36,240 bases of DNA, from contig DXBV01000037.1 in assembly GCA_019116345.1 (NCBI GenBank), forward strand, positions 1 to 36,240, given 5' to 3'. The notes under the pieces are model-generated. The model made no database searches. It saw nothing but the letters and a program-made list of their open reading frames with translations, and was not told the origin of the DNA. Made by a program: the position numbers and the translations under genes. The stretch's first letter is position 1, and each line of letters begins with the position of its first letter. This DNA comes from Candidatus Allofournierella merdipullorum. Lineage in GTDB: Bacteria > Bacillota > Clostridia > Oscillospirales > Ruminococcaceae. Shown here piece after piece: positions 6,806 through 14,290 of the stretch.

Positions 6806-8959
6806 TTATCGTGCCACCACGGCAAGGAAAACGTTCAACAGCACGCCGATGTCCGCCAGCACCGCCGCAAAAACGATGCCCCGGCGGCAGTCGCCGGCAA
6901 GGCGCAGCGCCTTGGGCTGCACCAGCAAAAGCAGCGGCAGCACCGGCAGGAAATAACGGCCCTGGAAGCCGTAGATGGTCTCGTAATAGGTGGGCGTCCA
7001 GGAGATGCAGCCCAGCACCGCCAGCCCGCAGCAGCACAGGGCAATGAGCAGCGCGCCCCAGCGGCCGAACGCGGGCACGGTGCTCTCGTCGGGGCACAGC
7101 CAGGCCAGGCCCAGCAGGCAGTAGAGCAGGATGACCCAGCCCCAGGCCAGGTCCAGAGGTTTGTCCAGCCCGAAATAGCCCAGTGTGCCGCCCACGATGG
7201 TGCTCAGATAATGGTCGCCCTGCTCCACCACCGAGCGCACGCACAGCTCAAAGGTGTCCAGCGGGTGGGAGAGGATGTAGGGCAGGGTGTAGCAGATCAT
7301 GTCCGCCTCGGTGGACATGCTGTCGGCGCCGGAGGGAGAGGACGTCTCTTGCGCCGGGGCCTCCGAAGCGACCTCTGCGGGTGCGGTATCTTCAGAAGCG
7401 GTCTCTTCGGGAGCGGCCTGCTCCTGAACGACGCTGCTCACCGCGCCGGCGGCCGCGTCGCCGCCGGAGTGAGTGAAGCCGGAAAGCAGGTAGGCAGAGC
7501 CGGAGTTCAGCAGGAAAGCCGCAACGCACAGGGCCAAAAACCCGCCCTTGATCCAGCGGGAGAAGCGGCCCAGGCGCACCCCGGGAATGAGCAGGATGAG
7601 CGCCGCCAGCGGCAGGTAGACCACCTTGCTGGGGGCGATGATGACCGCCAGCAGCACGGGCAGCACCAGCTGCTTCCAGCCGATGCGCTCCCGGGGGCCG
7701 AAGGCCAGGTCCAGCAGCAGCGCGGCAAAGAAGAAGCACAGCGCCAGGAGGTTGGAGTCACGGCTGTAGGAGGCCGCCAGATGCAGCGTCATGGGCAGCA
7801 TCGCCGCCACGGCGAACACCGGCTTTGCCACCGGCGTGCGCTTGACCGCCCAGGCGGAGAGGAAAGCAAAGAAGAGCAGATTCGCCAGCCGGCCCAGAAA
7901 CAGGGTGGCGGCAAAACTCAGATGCAGCCAGAAGCCCACCAGCACCGCCAGGCCGCTGATCCAGTAAAGGGTGTAGCTGCTGTCCACCTGGTACTCGGGG
8001 AAATCCTGGGTGACGCCGGTGGGGTCGGTGTTGGCCCGGCCCAGCACCTTGACGATGTGCTGCCAGGTGAAAACAGTGGTCTGATCCACCTGAAGCAGAG
8101 CGTCCTGGTCCGACGGGCGGCGCAGGGTGTCGCGGATGTGGCTCTGGGCCACCGGCAGGTCGGGGTTATAGATGGTGCAGGCCAGAGTGAAGCTCTGGTT
8201 GATGTGATATTTTTCGTCCGGCGCGGCATAGGGGGGCAGCAGCACGTTGAAGATAAAGCCCAGCAGAAGCACAGCGCAGAACACCATGCGGTGCAGCGCG
8301 GCGCCCCGGCAGTAGAGCCAGTACAGCAGCGCCGCCACGGCGATGCAGCCCGCGGCGAACACCCAGTAGAACTTGGTCAGAAAACCGCCCACACGGGCCT
8401 GGGTGCCCAGCAGGGCCACGGTGCCGTCCACTTCTTCGCCGTCCACCGTCAGGGACACGCCGGCGGGCATGCCGCCCTCCTCATAGCCCACGCACAGCCG
8501 GCCCTCGCCGGTGTAGTGGGGGATGAGGGTGAGGGTGTATTCCACCGGCCCGCCGGGGTTCTCCACAAAGCGGTCCAAACCCAGAGTAGTGTAATAGGCT
8601 TCCCAGCCGTTGTAGATGTAGCGCATGTCGCCGGTGGAGCGGGCCAGCTCCTGGCCGGTGGCGCTGTCGGAGAGGATGAGCTCCAGCTCCCCTTCGGGGG
8701 GGACGTCCTCGTCCTCGGCGGCCAGCACAAGGCTCACCGCCAGCAGGTCCCGGTCGCAGGAAAAGCGCTGTTCCATACGCTCTTCGATGGTGACAAAGCT
8801 GTGGAACTGGTCGTTGATGGCCCAGCTGCTGCTCTTTTCGCCCTGGCCCCGGATATGGGTCAGCCAGACGGCGGCGAACACCGCAAAGAGGAAAAACACC
8901 AGCACAGCGCCGGTGAGCGCCCGTCTGTGATCCTTGCAAAATTTCAGAACTTTCTGCAT
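6806..8959 (-). CDS. DUF2142 large membrane protein, probable GT-C type transferase
   Basis: 717 residues. A single N-terminal helix (about 14-34) is followed by a large extracytoplasmic beta-rich region (about 35-195), then many hydrophobic helices. PPYAAPDEKYH (242-252) is the DUF2142 hallmark, in the loop where GT-C enzymes carry catalytic acidic residues. Between helices, residues 499-553 form an Ala/Glu/Ser/Pro-rich acidic low-complexity stretch, which looks like a flexible outside linker. The C-terminal helices end with a YGFQGRYFLPVLPLL motif, usual for the family. DUF2142 genes recur in cell-wall and capsule glycan loci and are thought to use polyprenyl-phosphate sugars. Here it lies 21 bp upstream of a GT2-GtrA gene that could supply the donor. 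The ATG follows GGGAGG. Confidence 0.85.
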   Translation of the reverse strand: MQKVLKFCKDHRRALTGAVLVFFLFAVFAAVWLTHIRGQGEKSSSWAINDQFHSFVTIEERMEQRFSCDRDLLAVSLVLAAEDEDVPPEGELELILSDSATGQELARSTGDMRYIYNGWEAYYTTLGLDRFVENPGGPVEYTLTLIPHYTGEGRLCVGYEEGGMPAGVSLTVDGEEVDGTVALLGTQARVGGFLTKFYWVFAAGCIAVAALLYWLYCRGAALHRMVFCAVLLLGFIFNVLLPPYAAPDEKYHINQSFTLACTIYNPDLPVAQSHIRDTLRRPSDQDALLQVDQTTVFTWQHIVKVLGRANTDPTGVTQDFPEYQVDSSYTLYWISGLAVLVGFWLHLSFAATLFLGRLANLLFFAFLSAWAVKRTPVAKPVFAVAAMLPMTLHLAASYSRDSNLLALCFFFAALLLDLAFGPRERIGWKQLVLPVLLAVIIAPSKVVYLPLAALILLIPGVRLGRFSRWIKGGFLALCVAAFLLNSGSAYLLSGFTHSGGDAAAGAVSSVVQEQAAPEETASEDTAPAEVASEAPAQETSSPSGADSMSTEADMICYTLPYILSHPLDTFELCVRSVVEQGDHYLSTIVGGTLGYFGLDKPLDLAWGWVILLYCLLGLAWLCPDESTVPAFGRWGALLIALCCCGLAVLGCISWTPTYYETIYGFQGRYFLPVLPLLLLVQPKALRLAGDCRRGIVFAAVLADIGVLLNVFLAVVAR

Positions 8960-8994
8960 TCCGTTGCCTCCCGGCTTTTTTGTGGGGCGGGCGT

Positions 8995-9507
8995 TCAGCC
9001 CTTGGCGCCGTATACCTGTTCCACCAGAGCCTCAAACCGGCCCTGATGGCGCAAAATGTGGACCACAGCGTCCCGCACTGCGCCCTCGCCCCCCTTGCGG
9101 GGGCTGACATAATCCGCCCGGCGGCGCACCATTTCCTCCGCGTCGGCGGGGCAGGCCACAAAGCCCGCCAGTTCCATGGCGGCCAGGTCGTTCCAGTCGT
9201 CGCCGGCGTAGGCCACCTGCTGCCGGGCGTAGCCTTCTTCCTTCATAAAGGCGGCCAGATAGGCGGCTTTGTCCTTGCAGTTCTGCACACACCAGTCCAG
9301 GTGCAGCTCCTCGGCCCGGCGGCGCACCGGCTCGCTCTCCCGGCCGGTGAGGATCATCACTTTGATGCCTGCCGCCCGGGCAAGGGCCAGGCCCGCGCCG
9401 TCCTTCACCGAGAACTTTTTGGTCTCGTTACCGGTGGAGTCCAGGTACAGCCCGCCGTCGGTGAGGGTGCCGTCCACGTCCAGCACCAGCAGTCGAATGT
9501 CGTCCAT
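8995..9507 (-). CDS. KdsC-like HAD phosphatase (3-deoxy-ulosonate phosphate phosphatase family)
   Basis: 170 residues, the usual KdsC size. DVDGTLTDG (10-18) supplies the nucleophile and acid Asp residues (D10, D12). LTGRES (53-58), K78/K80 and GDDWND (102-107) follow, and RKGGEGAVRD (137-146) is the C-terminal tail block of KdsC and of the NeuA-fused phosphatases. KdsC removes the 8-phosphate of Kdo-8-phosphate; tail-less capped HADs lack this specificity, so an ulosonate phosphate is the likely substrate. Its ribosome site (AAGGA) overlaps the last codons of the aldolase gene, 3 bp away, so the two are probably translationally coupled. No KdsA or KdsD is in the window. Confidence 0.88.
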   Translation of the reverse strand: MDDIRLLVLDVDGTLTDGGLYLDSTGNETKKFSVKDGAGLALARAAGIKVMILTGRESEPVRRRAEELHLDWCVQNCKDKAAYLAAFMKEEGYARQQVAYAGDDWNDLAAMELAGFVACPADAEEMVRRRADYVSPRKGGEGAVRDAVVHILRHQGRFEALVEQVYGAKG

Positions 9508-9510
9508 GGA

Positions 9511-11064
9511 TTATCCTTTCTGATAATGGCTGGGGGTGACAAAGGTCACCTCGAGGCCGCAGCCGCCGATGGCCGCGGTCATGGCCCGGTTGTAGTCCGC
9601 GCCGCGGGGGGTGTGATTCTTCATGCGGGGGTCGCAGTAGTTCTCGCTGCCCGGCTCATAGCCGTCCGCGCCCGCCAGAGCCACTTCCTTCACGCCCAGC
9701 TGCTCCAGTAGACGCAGCAGCATGATGAGGCTGTTGGCGCCCATGGTGAAAGCGCCCGCCAGGCTGTTGTAGTCCAGCCGGTAGTCCGCCTCGCCCTCCA
9801 GGTTGGAGGTGCAGAGCACCGGGCAGGGCAGGGCCGCCAGCGGGTCGAACCGCTTGCCGCTGGAGAAGAAGGCGTAATCCGCCTTGAGGTCCTCCGGCAC
9901 AAAGTTCGCCGCGATGACCACCGGCTTTTCACGGCCGATGAACTCCTCCACCTCTTTGCGGTGGGTGTTCAGCGTGCCGCCGGGGGCAAGGCACAGCACC
10001 TTGCGGCCGGTCAGGGCTTCGGCCAGCCGGGCACGGTCGGCGGAGTCGTCGATGCGGTTGTCTTTGTAAGCAGCATACAGTTCGTCGGCGTAGGCCGCGT
10101 CAAAAGCGGTCTTTTTCTCCGGAACGATGCGGCTGAGCAGATGGTTGATGTCCCGGTTGGACAAATCGCCCTTGTCCAGGAAATGCTCGGCGTAGTTGCG
10201 GTGGAGATTGTATTTGGCCGACAGGAAATAGGCCGGGGAGTAGCCCCAGGGGCTCTTTTCCTTGATGGGCAGGATGTGCTGCTGGATGGCGTCCAGCATG
10301 CGGTCGATGTCGTAATGCTTGCCGAAGTTCTGGTTCAGATAGTCGGCGATCAGCTCGATGCACAGGTTGCCCGGGGTGCGGCCCATGCCCAGAAGGCTGG
10401 CGTCCACCGTGACGTCCCGGCCCACCAGGTGCATGTCCAGGAAACGCTGGGCCAGGCTGAAGCTCTGGGCCAGGTTCTCGTGGAGGTGCAGGCCCAGGGC
10501 GATGTCTTTGGCCAGGTTGTTGTCCACCAGGCGCACGATGCGCTCCAGGTCCTGCATCTGCATGCTGCCGAAGGTGTCCACGATAGAGAAGGCGAAGGGG
10601 TGCAGCTTGTTCACCTGCTCGCACAGCCACAGAACGCCCGCGTCGGAGTAGCCCATGATGTTGATGGGGTTGCAGCTGATCTTGTAGCCCTTGTCCTGGG
10701 CCTTGCGGCAGAACTCAAGGCCGGCGTCGATGTCGTAGTCGTGGAAGGTCACCCGGATGAGGTCGATGCCGGTGCCGTCCCAGGGTTCCAGCTTGTCGAT
10801 GTCGTAGAAGTTGTGCAGCGCCATGCCGGAGAACATGGTGTTTTTCCGGTCGGCGGGCAGCACCTTTTTCAGCTCGGCCACCGTGTTCCAGCGGCTCTGG
10901 TCCATATCCGGCTCCAGATTGCGCAGAAAACCCACCTCAACGATGTCGGTGCCGGCGTTCACAAGGCTGGACACGATGTCGCGGATGTTCTCAAAGCCGA
11001 ATTTCCAGTCGTTCACATAGCCGCCGTCCCGCAGGGTGCAGTCGAGCAAACGGATGTTAGGCAT
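9511..11064 (-). CDS. DRE-TIM (HMGL/4-hydroxy-2-oxoacid) aldolase fused to a C-terminal Rossmann-like domain
   Basis: 517 residues. The N-terminal barrel (1 to about 265) has LLDCTLRDGG (6-15), the metal-binding Asp and catalytic Arg of DRE-TIM metallolyases, and GLHLHEN with the second metal site HxH (H193, H195). This resembles the aldolase of 4-hydroxy-2-oxovalerate metabolism, which makes or breaks 4-hydroxy-2-oxoacids from pyruvate and an aldehyde. After a helical linker comes a second domain (about 353-517): CLAPGGTLN (358-366), IAAN (384-387), and LGVKEVALAGADGY (456-469), a pattern like MptE/DUF115 or GT42-type Rossmann folds. The ATG at 11064 starts at the first strand. It lies between cytidylyltransferase and phosphatase genes of ulosonate type, so I infer that it forms the carbon skeleton of a ulosonic acid. 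No acetaldehyde dehydrogenase partner is present. Confidence 0.85.
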   Translation of the reverse strand: MPNIRLLDCTLRDGGYVNDWKFGFENIRDIVSSLVNAGTDIVEVGFLRNLEPDMDQSRWNTVAELKKVLPADRKNTMFSGMALHNFYDIDKLEPWDGTGIDLIRVTFHDYDIDAGLEFCRKAQDKGYKISCNPINIMGYSDAGVLWLCEQVNKLHPFAFSIVDTFGSMQMQDLERIVRLVDNNLAKDIALGLHLHENLAQSFSLAQRFLDMHLVGRDVTVDASLLGMGRTPGNLCIELIADYLNQNFGKHYDIDRMLDAIQQHILPIKEKSPWGYSPAYFLSAKYNLHRNYAEHFLDKGDLSNRDINHLLSRIVPEKKTAFDAAYADELYAAYKDNRIDDSADRARLAEALTGRKVLCLAPGGTLNTHRKEVEEFIGREKPVVIAANFVPEDLKADYAFFSSGKRFDPLAALPCPVLCTSNLEGEADYRLDYNSLAGAFTMGANSLIMLLRLLEQLGVKEVALAGADGYEPGSENYCDPRMKNHTPRGADYNRAMTAAIGGCGLEVTFVTPSHYQKG

Positions 11065-11163
11065 AAAATTTTCCCTTTCTGCCTCCCAAAAGAGGCTCCG
11101 GGCGCGCCGCAAAGCGCCAAAAAGTCAAACATGTGCCCCGGCCCGCAAAAGCCGGGGGCGCCG

Positions 11164-11898
11164 TCAGCGGTTTTCCCGCCGGCGGAGGATATCACACACG
11201 ATGTCCACGTCTTTGGGCGTGTCCACCGATACGGTCTTGTAGGGGGAGAGCACCGCGCGCACGGTGTGGCCGTTTTCGATGAAGCGCATCAGGTCGTTTT
11301 CCTCGGCCTTTTCCAATGCGCTCTTGGGGGTGGCGGCGTAGAAATCCAGCGCCTTTTTGCTGAACAGCTGGATGCCGGTGATCTTCTCGTATTCAAAGTC
11401 CGCCGTTCCCTTGGGGTAGGGGATGGGGCTGCGGCTGATGAGCAGGATCTCCCGCTTCGCGTTGCAGACCACCTTCTGGTTGGAGAAGTCGATCACATCC
11501 GCCGGGTGCTCCATGCGGTTGGTCACGCCCGCCACATAGTAGGGGTCGGCGGGCAATTCTTTCGGCAGGATGAGCTCGAAAGCCTTCGGGTCGATGAGGG
11601 GCTCGTCGCCCATGATCTGAAGGTAGAGGTCGGCCTCGATGAGGCAGCTCACCTCCTGGATGCGGGCGGTGGGGGTGTCGTGGTCGGCGCGGGTCATCAC
11701 CGCGTTCATGCCGTACTCGCTGCACACCGCCAGGATGCGCTCGTCGTCGGTGGCCACCACCAGATCGTCCAGCAGGGGGCTTTGCTTCGCCGCCTGGTAG
11801 ACCCACCACACCATGGGCTTGCCCAGAATGTCCGCCAGAGGCTTGCCCGGCAGACGGCTGGACTGATAGCGGGCGGGGATAACGCCGAGAATTTTCAT
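11164..11898 (-). CDS. KdsB-like CMP-ulosonate cytidylyltransferase, variant motif
   Basis: 244 residues, as KdsB. The nucleotide loop VIPARYQSSRLPGKPL (6-21), TDDERI (50-55), GDEP with the metal-binding Asp (97-100), SRSPIPYP (155-162) and SVDTPKD (224-230) place it firmly in the CMP-Kdo synthetase family, which activates a 3-deoxy-ulosonic acid with CTP. Departures from the usual form: the conserved SGT(D/E)R block is TPTAR (75-79), QGDEP is MGDEP, and the HLGIY block is ITGIQ (173-177). From recalled alignments these lie around the sugar pocket, so the substrate may not be Kdo itself. It lies 99 bp upstream of the aldolase and 74 bp downstream of the transferase gene. Confidence 0.88.
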   Translation of the reverse strand: MKILGVIPARYQSSRLPGKPLADILGKPMVWWVYQAAKQSPLLDDLVVATDDERILAVCSEYGMNAVMTRADHDTPTARIQEVSCLIEADLYLQIMGDEPLIDPKAFELILPKELPADPYYVAGVTNRMEHPADVIDFSNQKVVCNAKREILLISRSPIPYPKGTADFEYEKITGIQLFSKKALDFYAATPKSALEKAEENDLMRFIENGHTVRAVLSPYKTVSVDTPKDVDIVCDILRRRENR

Positions 11899-11972
11899 GG
11901 AAAAAACCTCTTTTCCGCCCCGGTATCAAAACGAATCGGGGCCCTCTGTTCTTTCATAAAGGGGCACAAACT

Positions 11973-12974
11973 TTAAACTCCGGGCAAGGCCAGCGCCTCG
12001 TCCAGAGTGAGGGAGACCTTTTCATCGGCGGCCTCAAAGGCCTTCAGCACGGTGGATTCCACCGTCACGGCCCTTGCGAAACGGAAGGGCAGGGCGAAGT
12101 TGAGCACCTCGCTGGGCATCGTTCGGTCCAGCACCACCGCGCCGGGGAACAGCGCGGCGTAGTTCGATGTGTCCCGGGGGTGGGCTTTGACGAAGAGCGG
12201 CCCGCCGACGCAGTATTTTTTCGCCACCGCCCTGTACATCCGCCGCTGGGTGGCCTCGTCGGTGAGGTGCTCGCTGACGAAGTCCCGTGTCAGGAGCAGC
12301 ACCGCCCCGGCGCAGTCCGCCGGCAGCGGCGCGGTGAGGAACACCGAACACAAAAGCGCCTTCTGTTCTTTGGTCAGGGCGGCAAAGGCCGCTTTCTGGC
12401 TGCGCTCGGTCAAGCGCTCTCTGGCAAAGGGAACGGTGGCGCGCGCAAGGCTCTCGGTCTCGATGGCCTTGACCTTTTTCCAGTCGCCCCAGTAGAGGTA
12501 GCCGCAGCCAAGGGCCCGGCGCAGGGCAAAATGGGGCTGCTCCCGCTGGCGCAGGATGAGGCTGTGGTCGGCAGAGCAGGTGCTGGCAAAGGTGTCCTCG
12601 CAGAGGATGTAGGAAATGCCTTTATCCTGCAGATACCGCCCCAGCACACTCCAGTCGTTGTGGATGTAAACGTCCCGGTAGGCTGCGCCGTCCAAGCGAA
12701 AACCGTAGTATTTCTCCACGTTGCGCCGCCCGGCCAGCCGCTGGAAGAGCAGGGTGCGCAAAAAGCCCTCCTGGAAGGCATTGCCGCACTTCTCCTCGTC
12801 AAAAATGCGCACATTGGCGAACAGACCGGTGGCCTCAAGGCGCTTTGCCAGCGCCCCGGCCCCGGGCACCGAGGCGCTCAGCAGCATCTCGGGCGGGCAG
12901 GGGGCGCCGAAGGCCCGGCACACCTCCACCAGCACCTGATAAGGGGTGTGGCAGATGTACAGATCCGGCTTCAT
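11973..12974 (-). CDS. GT52-like CMP-sugar glycosyltransferase
   Basis: 333 residues. It opens with YICHTPYQV, as GT52-type sialyltransferases do. The three short motifs shared by bacterial GT38/GT52/GT80 sialyltransferases can be placed: an acidic pair EDT (126-128, in place of EDG), KAHPRD with the HP motif (263-268), and VEST (305-308) for the Ser/Thr motif; MPSEVLNF (286-293) is also typical. Such enzymes use CMP-sialic acid or relatives, which fits the CMP-ulosonate synthase encoded next. The ATG at 12974 overlaps the stop of the Wzt gene as ATGA, implying translational coupling. A 23-residue upstream extension would lie inside wzt and is rejected. The acceptor is unknown; a chain-terminal sugar is my inference. 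Confidence 0.75.
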   Translation of the reverse strand: MKPDLYICHTPYQVLVEVCRAFGAPCPPEMLLSASVPGAGALAKRLEATGLFANVRIFDEEKCGNAFQEGFLRTLLFQRLAGRRNVEKYYGFRLDGAAYRDVYIHNDWSVLGRYLQDKGISYILCEDTFASTCSADHSLILRQREQPHFALRRALGCGYLYWGDWKKVKAIETESLARATVPFARERLTERSQKAAFAALTKEQKALLCSVFLTAPLPADCAGAVLLLTRDFVSEHLTDEATQRRMYRAVAKKYCVGGPLFVKAHPRDTSNYAALFPGAVVLDRTMPSEVLNFALPFRFARAVTVESTVLKAFEAADEKVSLTLDEALALPGV

Positions 12975-14272
12975 TCGGCCGCTTCCTCCACAGCCACCAC
13001 CTTCACCGGCGGGAAGTGGATGTGGCCCCAGCCGGCGGCCCACTCGGGCAGAGTGCGGTCGGTGTTGGTGATCTCAAAAGCGAATTCCTGGTTGGGCTTG
13101 TCCAGGCAGATGGCGCCCGCCAGCTCCCGCTCGAACACGTCCAGATAGAAGAAATACTGGCCCTCGCTGAGGATGGAGGTGTCGAAGGTGAAGGTGGTCT
13201 CGTAGAGCACGCCCGGCTCGGCGGCGCACAGGGTGACCGGGTGGGTGATGCCCACGGGGCTGGCGTCCCGGTAGTGGATGTTCAGCTTCATGTTCACCGC
13301 GTCGAACTTCTGGTTCGCCCGCCAGCGGATGCGCACCTTCAGCGGCTCGCCCGCGGCGAACACGCTGCTCTCTTTATCCACAAAATCCAGCGACTCCACC
13401 CGCAGACGCTTGCCCGCGCTGGAGGTCATGCGGCCGGTGTCGGTCAGGTCGTAGTGGACCACGTTCACGTCGGTGGTCTCCATGTAGATGGCGATGGCGT
13501 CCTCCACGTTGCCGTCGAAGATGACGCGGCCTTTGTCCAGCACGATGCAGCGGGTGCACAGCTGGCGGATGGTGCTCATGTTGTGGCTGACGTAGAGCAC
13601 CGTGCGGCCTTCCTGGCCGGCCACGTCGCTCATCTTGCCCAGGCATTTCTGCTGGAACTTCATATCGCCCACGGCCAGAACTTCGTCCATCACCATGATC
13701 TCGGAGTCCAGATGGGCGGCCACGGCGAAGGCCAGCTTCACGAACATGCCGCTGGAATAGCGCTTCACGGGGGTGTCGATGAACTCGCCGCACTCGGAGA
13801 ACTCGATGATCTGGTCCAGCTTTGCGTCCACTTCGGCCTTGGTCATGCCCAGGATGGAGCCGTTCATGTAGATGTTTTCCCGGCCGGTCATCTCGCCGTT
13901 GAAGCCGGTGCCCACCTCCAGCATGCTGGCGATGCGGCCCTTGAACTTGATCTCGCCCTCGGTGGGGGCGGTGATGCGGCTGAGGATCTTCAAAAGGGTG
14001 GATTTGCCCGCGCCGTTGCGGCCGATGATGCCCAGGGCCTCGCCCTTATACACCGTCAGGTCCACGCCGTTCAGCGCCATGAAGGTCTGGCCGAACAGGC
14101 GGGTGTCGGTGCCGATGGGCAGGTTGGGATCCTCTTTGCCCCGCACCCGGGCCCACCAGCTCTGCAGGTCGGCGGTGAGGGTGCCGCCGCCGATCTGGCC
14201 CAGGCGGTACTGCTTTTTCAGCCCGGTGATCTGGATCACCGGCTCGCGTTCGGTATTCGTCTGCATTGTCAT
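12971..14272 (-). CDS. wzt: Wzt: polysaccharide ABC exporter ATPase with C-terminal carbohydrate-binding domain
   Basis: 433 residues. The nucleotide-binding domain has Walker A GRNGAGKST (84-92), signature YSSGM (172-176), Walker B with MDEVLAVGD (195-203) and the H-loop SHN (229-231); the YSSGM and DEVLAVGD forms are typical of the Wzt/TagH/KpsT branch. After residue about 285 there is a beta-rich domain of about 145 residues matching Wzt C-terminal modules, which in O-antigen systems bind a chemical cap at the non-reducing end of the glycan and couple chain ending to export. The ATG at 14272 has GGGAGG 10 bp upstream. The permease gene is 18 bp upstream, and the GT52-like gene overlaps the 3' end. 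Confidence 0.93.
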   Translation of the reverse strand: MTMQTNTEREPVIQITGLKKQYRLGQIGGGTLTADLQSWWARVRGKEDPNLPIGTDTRLFGQTFMALNGVDLTVYKGEALGIIGRNGAGKSTLLKILSRITAPTEGEIKFKGRIASMLEVGTGFNGEMTGRENIYMNGSILGMTKAEVDAKLDQIIEFSECGEFIDTPVKRYSSGMFVKLAFAVAAHLDSEIMVMDEVLAVGDMKFQQKCLGKMSDVAGQEGRTVLYVSHNMSTIRQLCTRCIVLDKGRVIFDGNVEDAIAIYMETTDVNVVHYDLTDTGRMTSSAGKRLRVESLDFVDKESSVFAAGEPLKVRIRWRANQKFDAVNMKLNIHYRDASPVGITHPVTLCAAEPGVLYETTFTFDTSILSEGQYFFYLDVFERELAGAICLDKPNQEFAFEITNTDRTLPEWAAGWGHIHFPPVKVVAVEEAAE

Positions 14273-14290
14273 TGTTCTGTACCTCCCGCG

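Noticed and set aside
4469-9046. Plus-strand open frame of 1525 codons
   Set aside because: Antisense to five clear genes (GT2, GT4, GT2-GtrA, DUF2142 and the start of the cluster); composition (HQGAV-rich) is that of an antisense codon shadow.
11135-11159. G+C-rich hairpin between the cytidylyltransferase and aldolase genes, read as a terminator
   Set aside because: The stem is good, but on the minus strand it is followed by ACATGTTTGAC and not directly by a T-run; a processing or pausing site is possible, termination is not supported.
11917-11942. GCCCCG/CGGGGC inverted repeat upstream of the KdsB-like gene as a riboswitch or terminator
   Set aside because: Only a 6-bp stem with a 14-nt loop and no conserved aptamer features.
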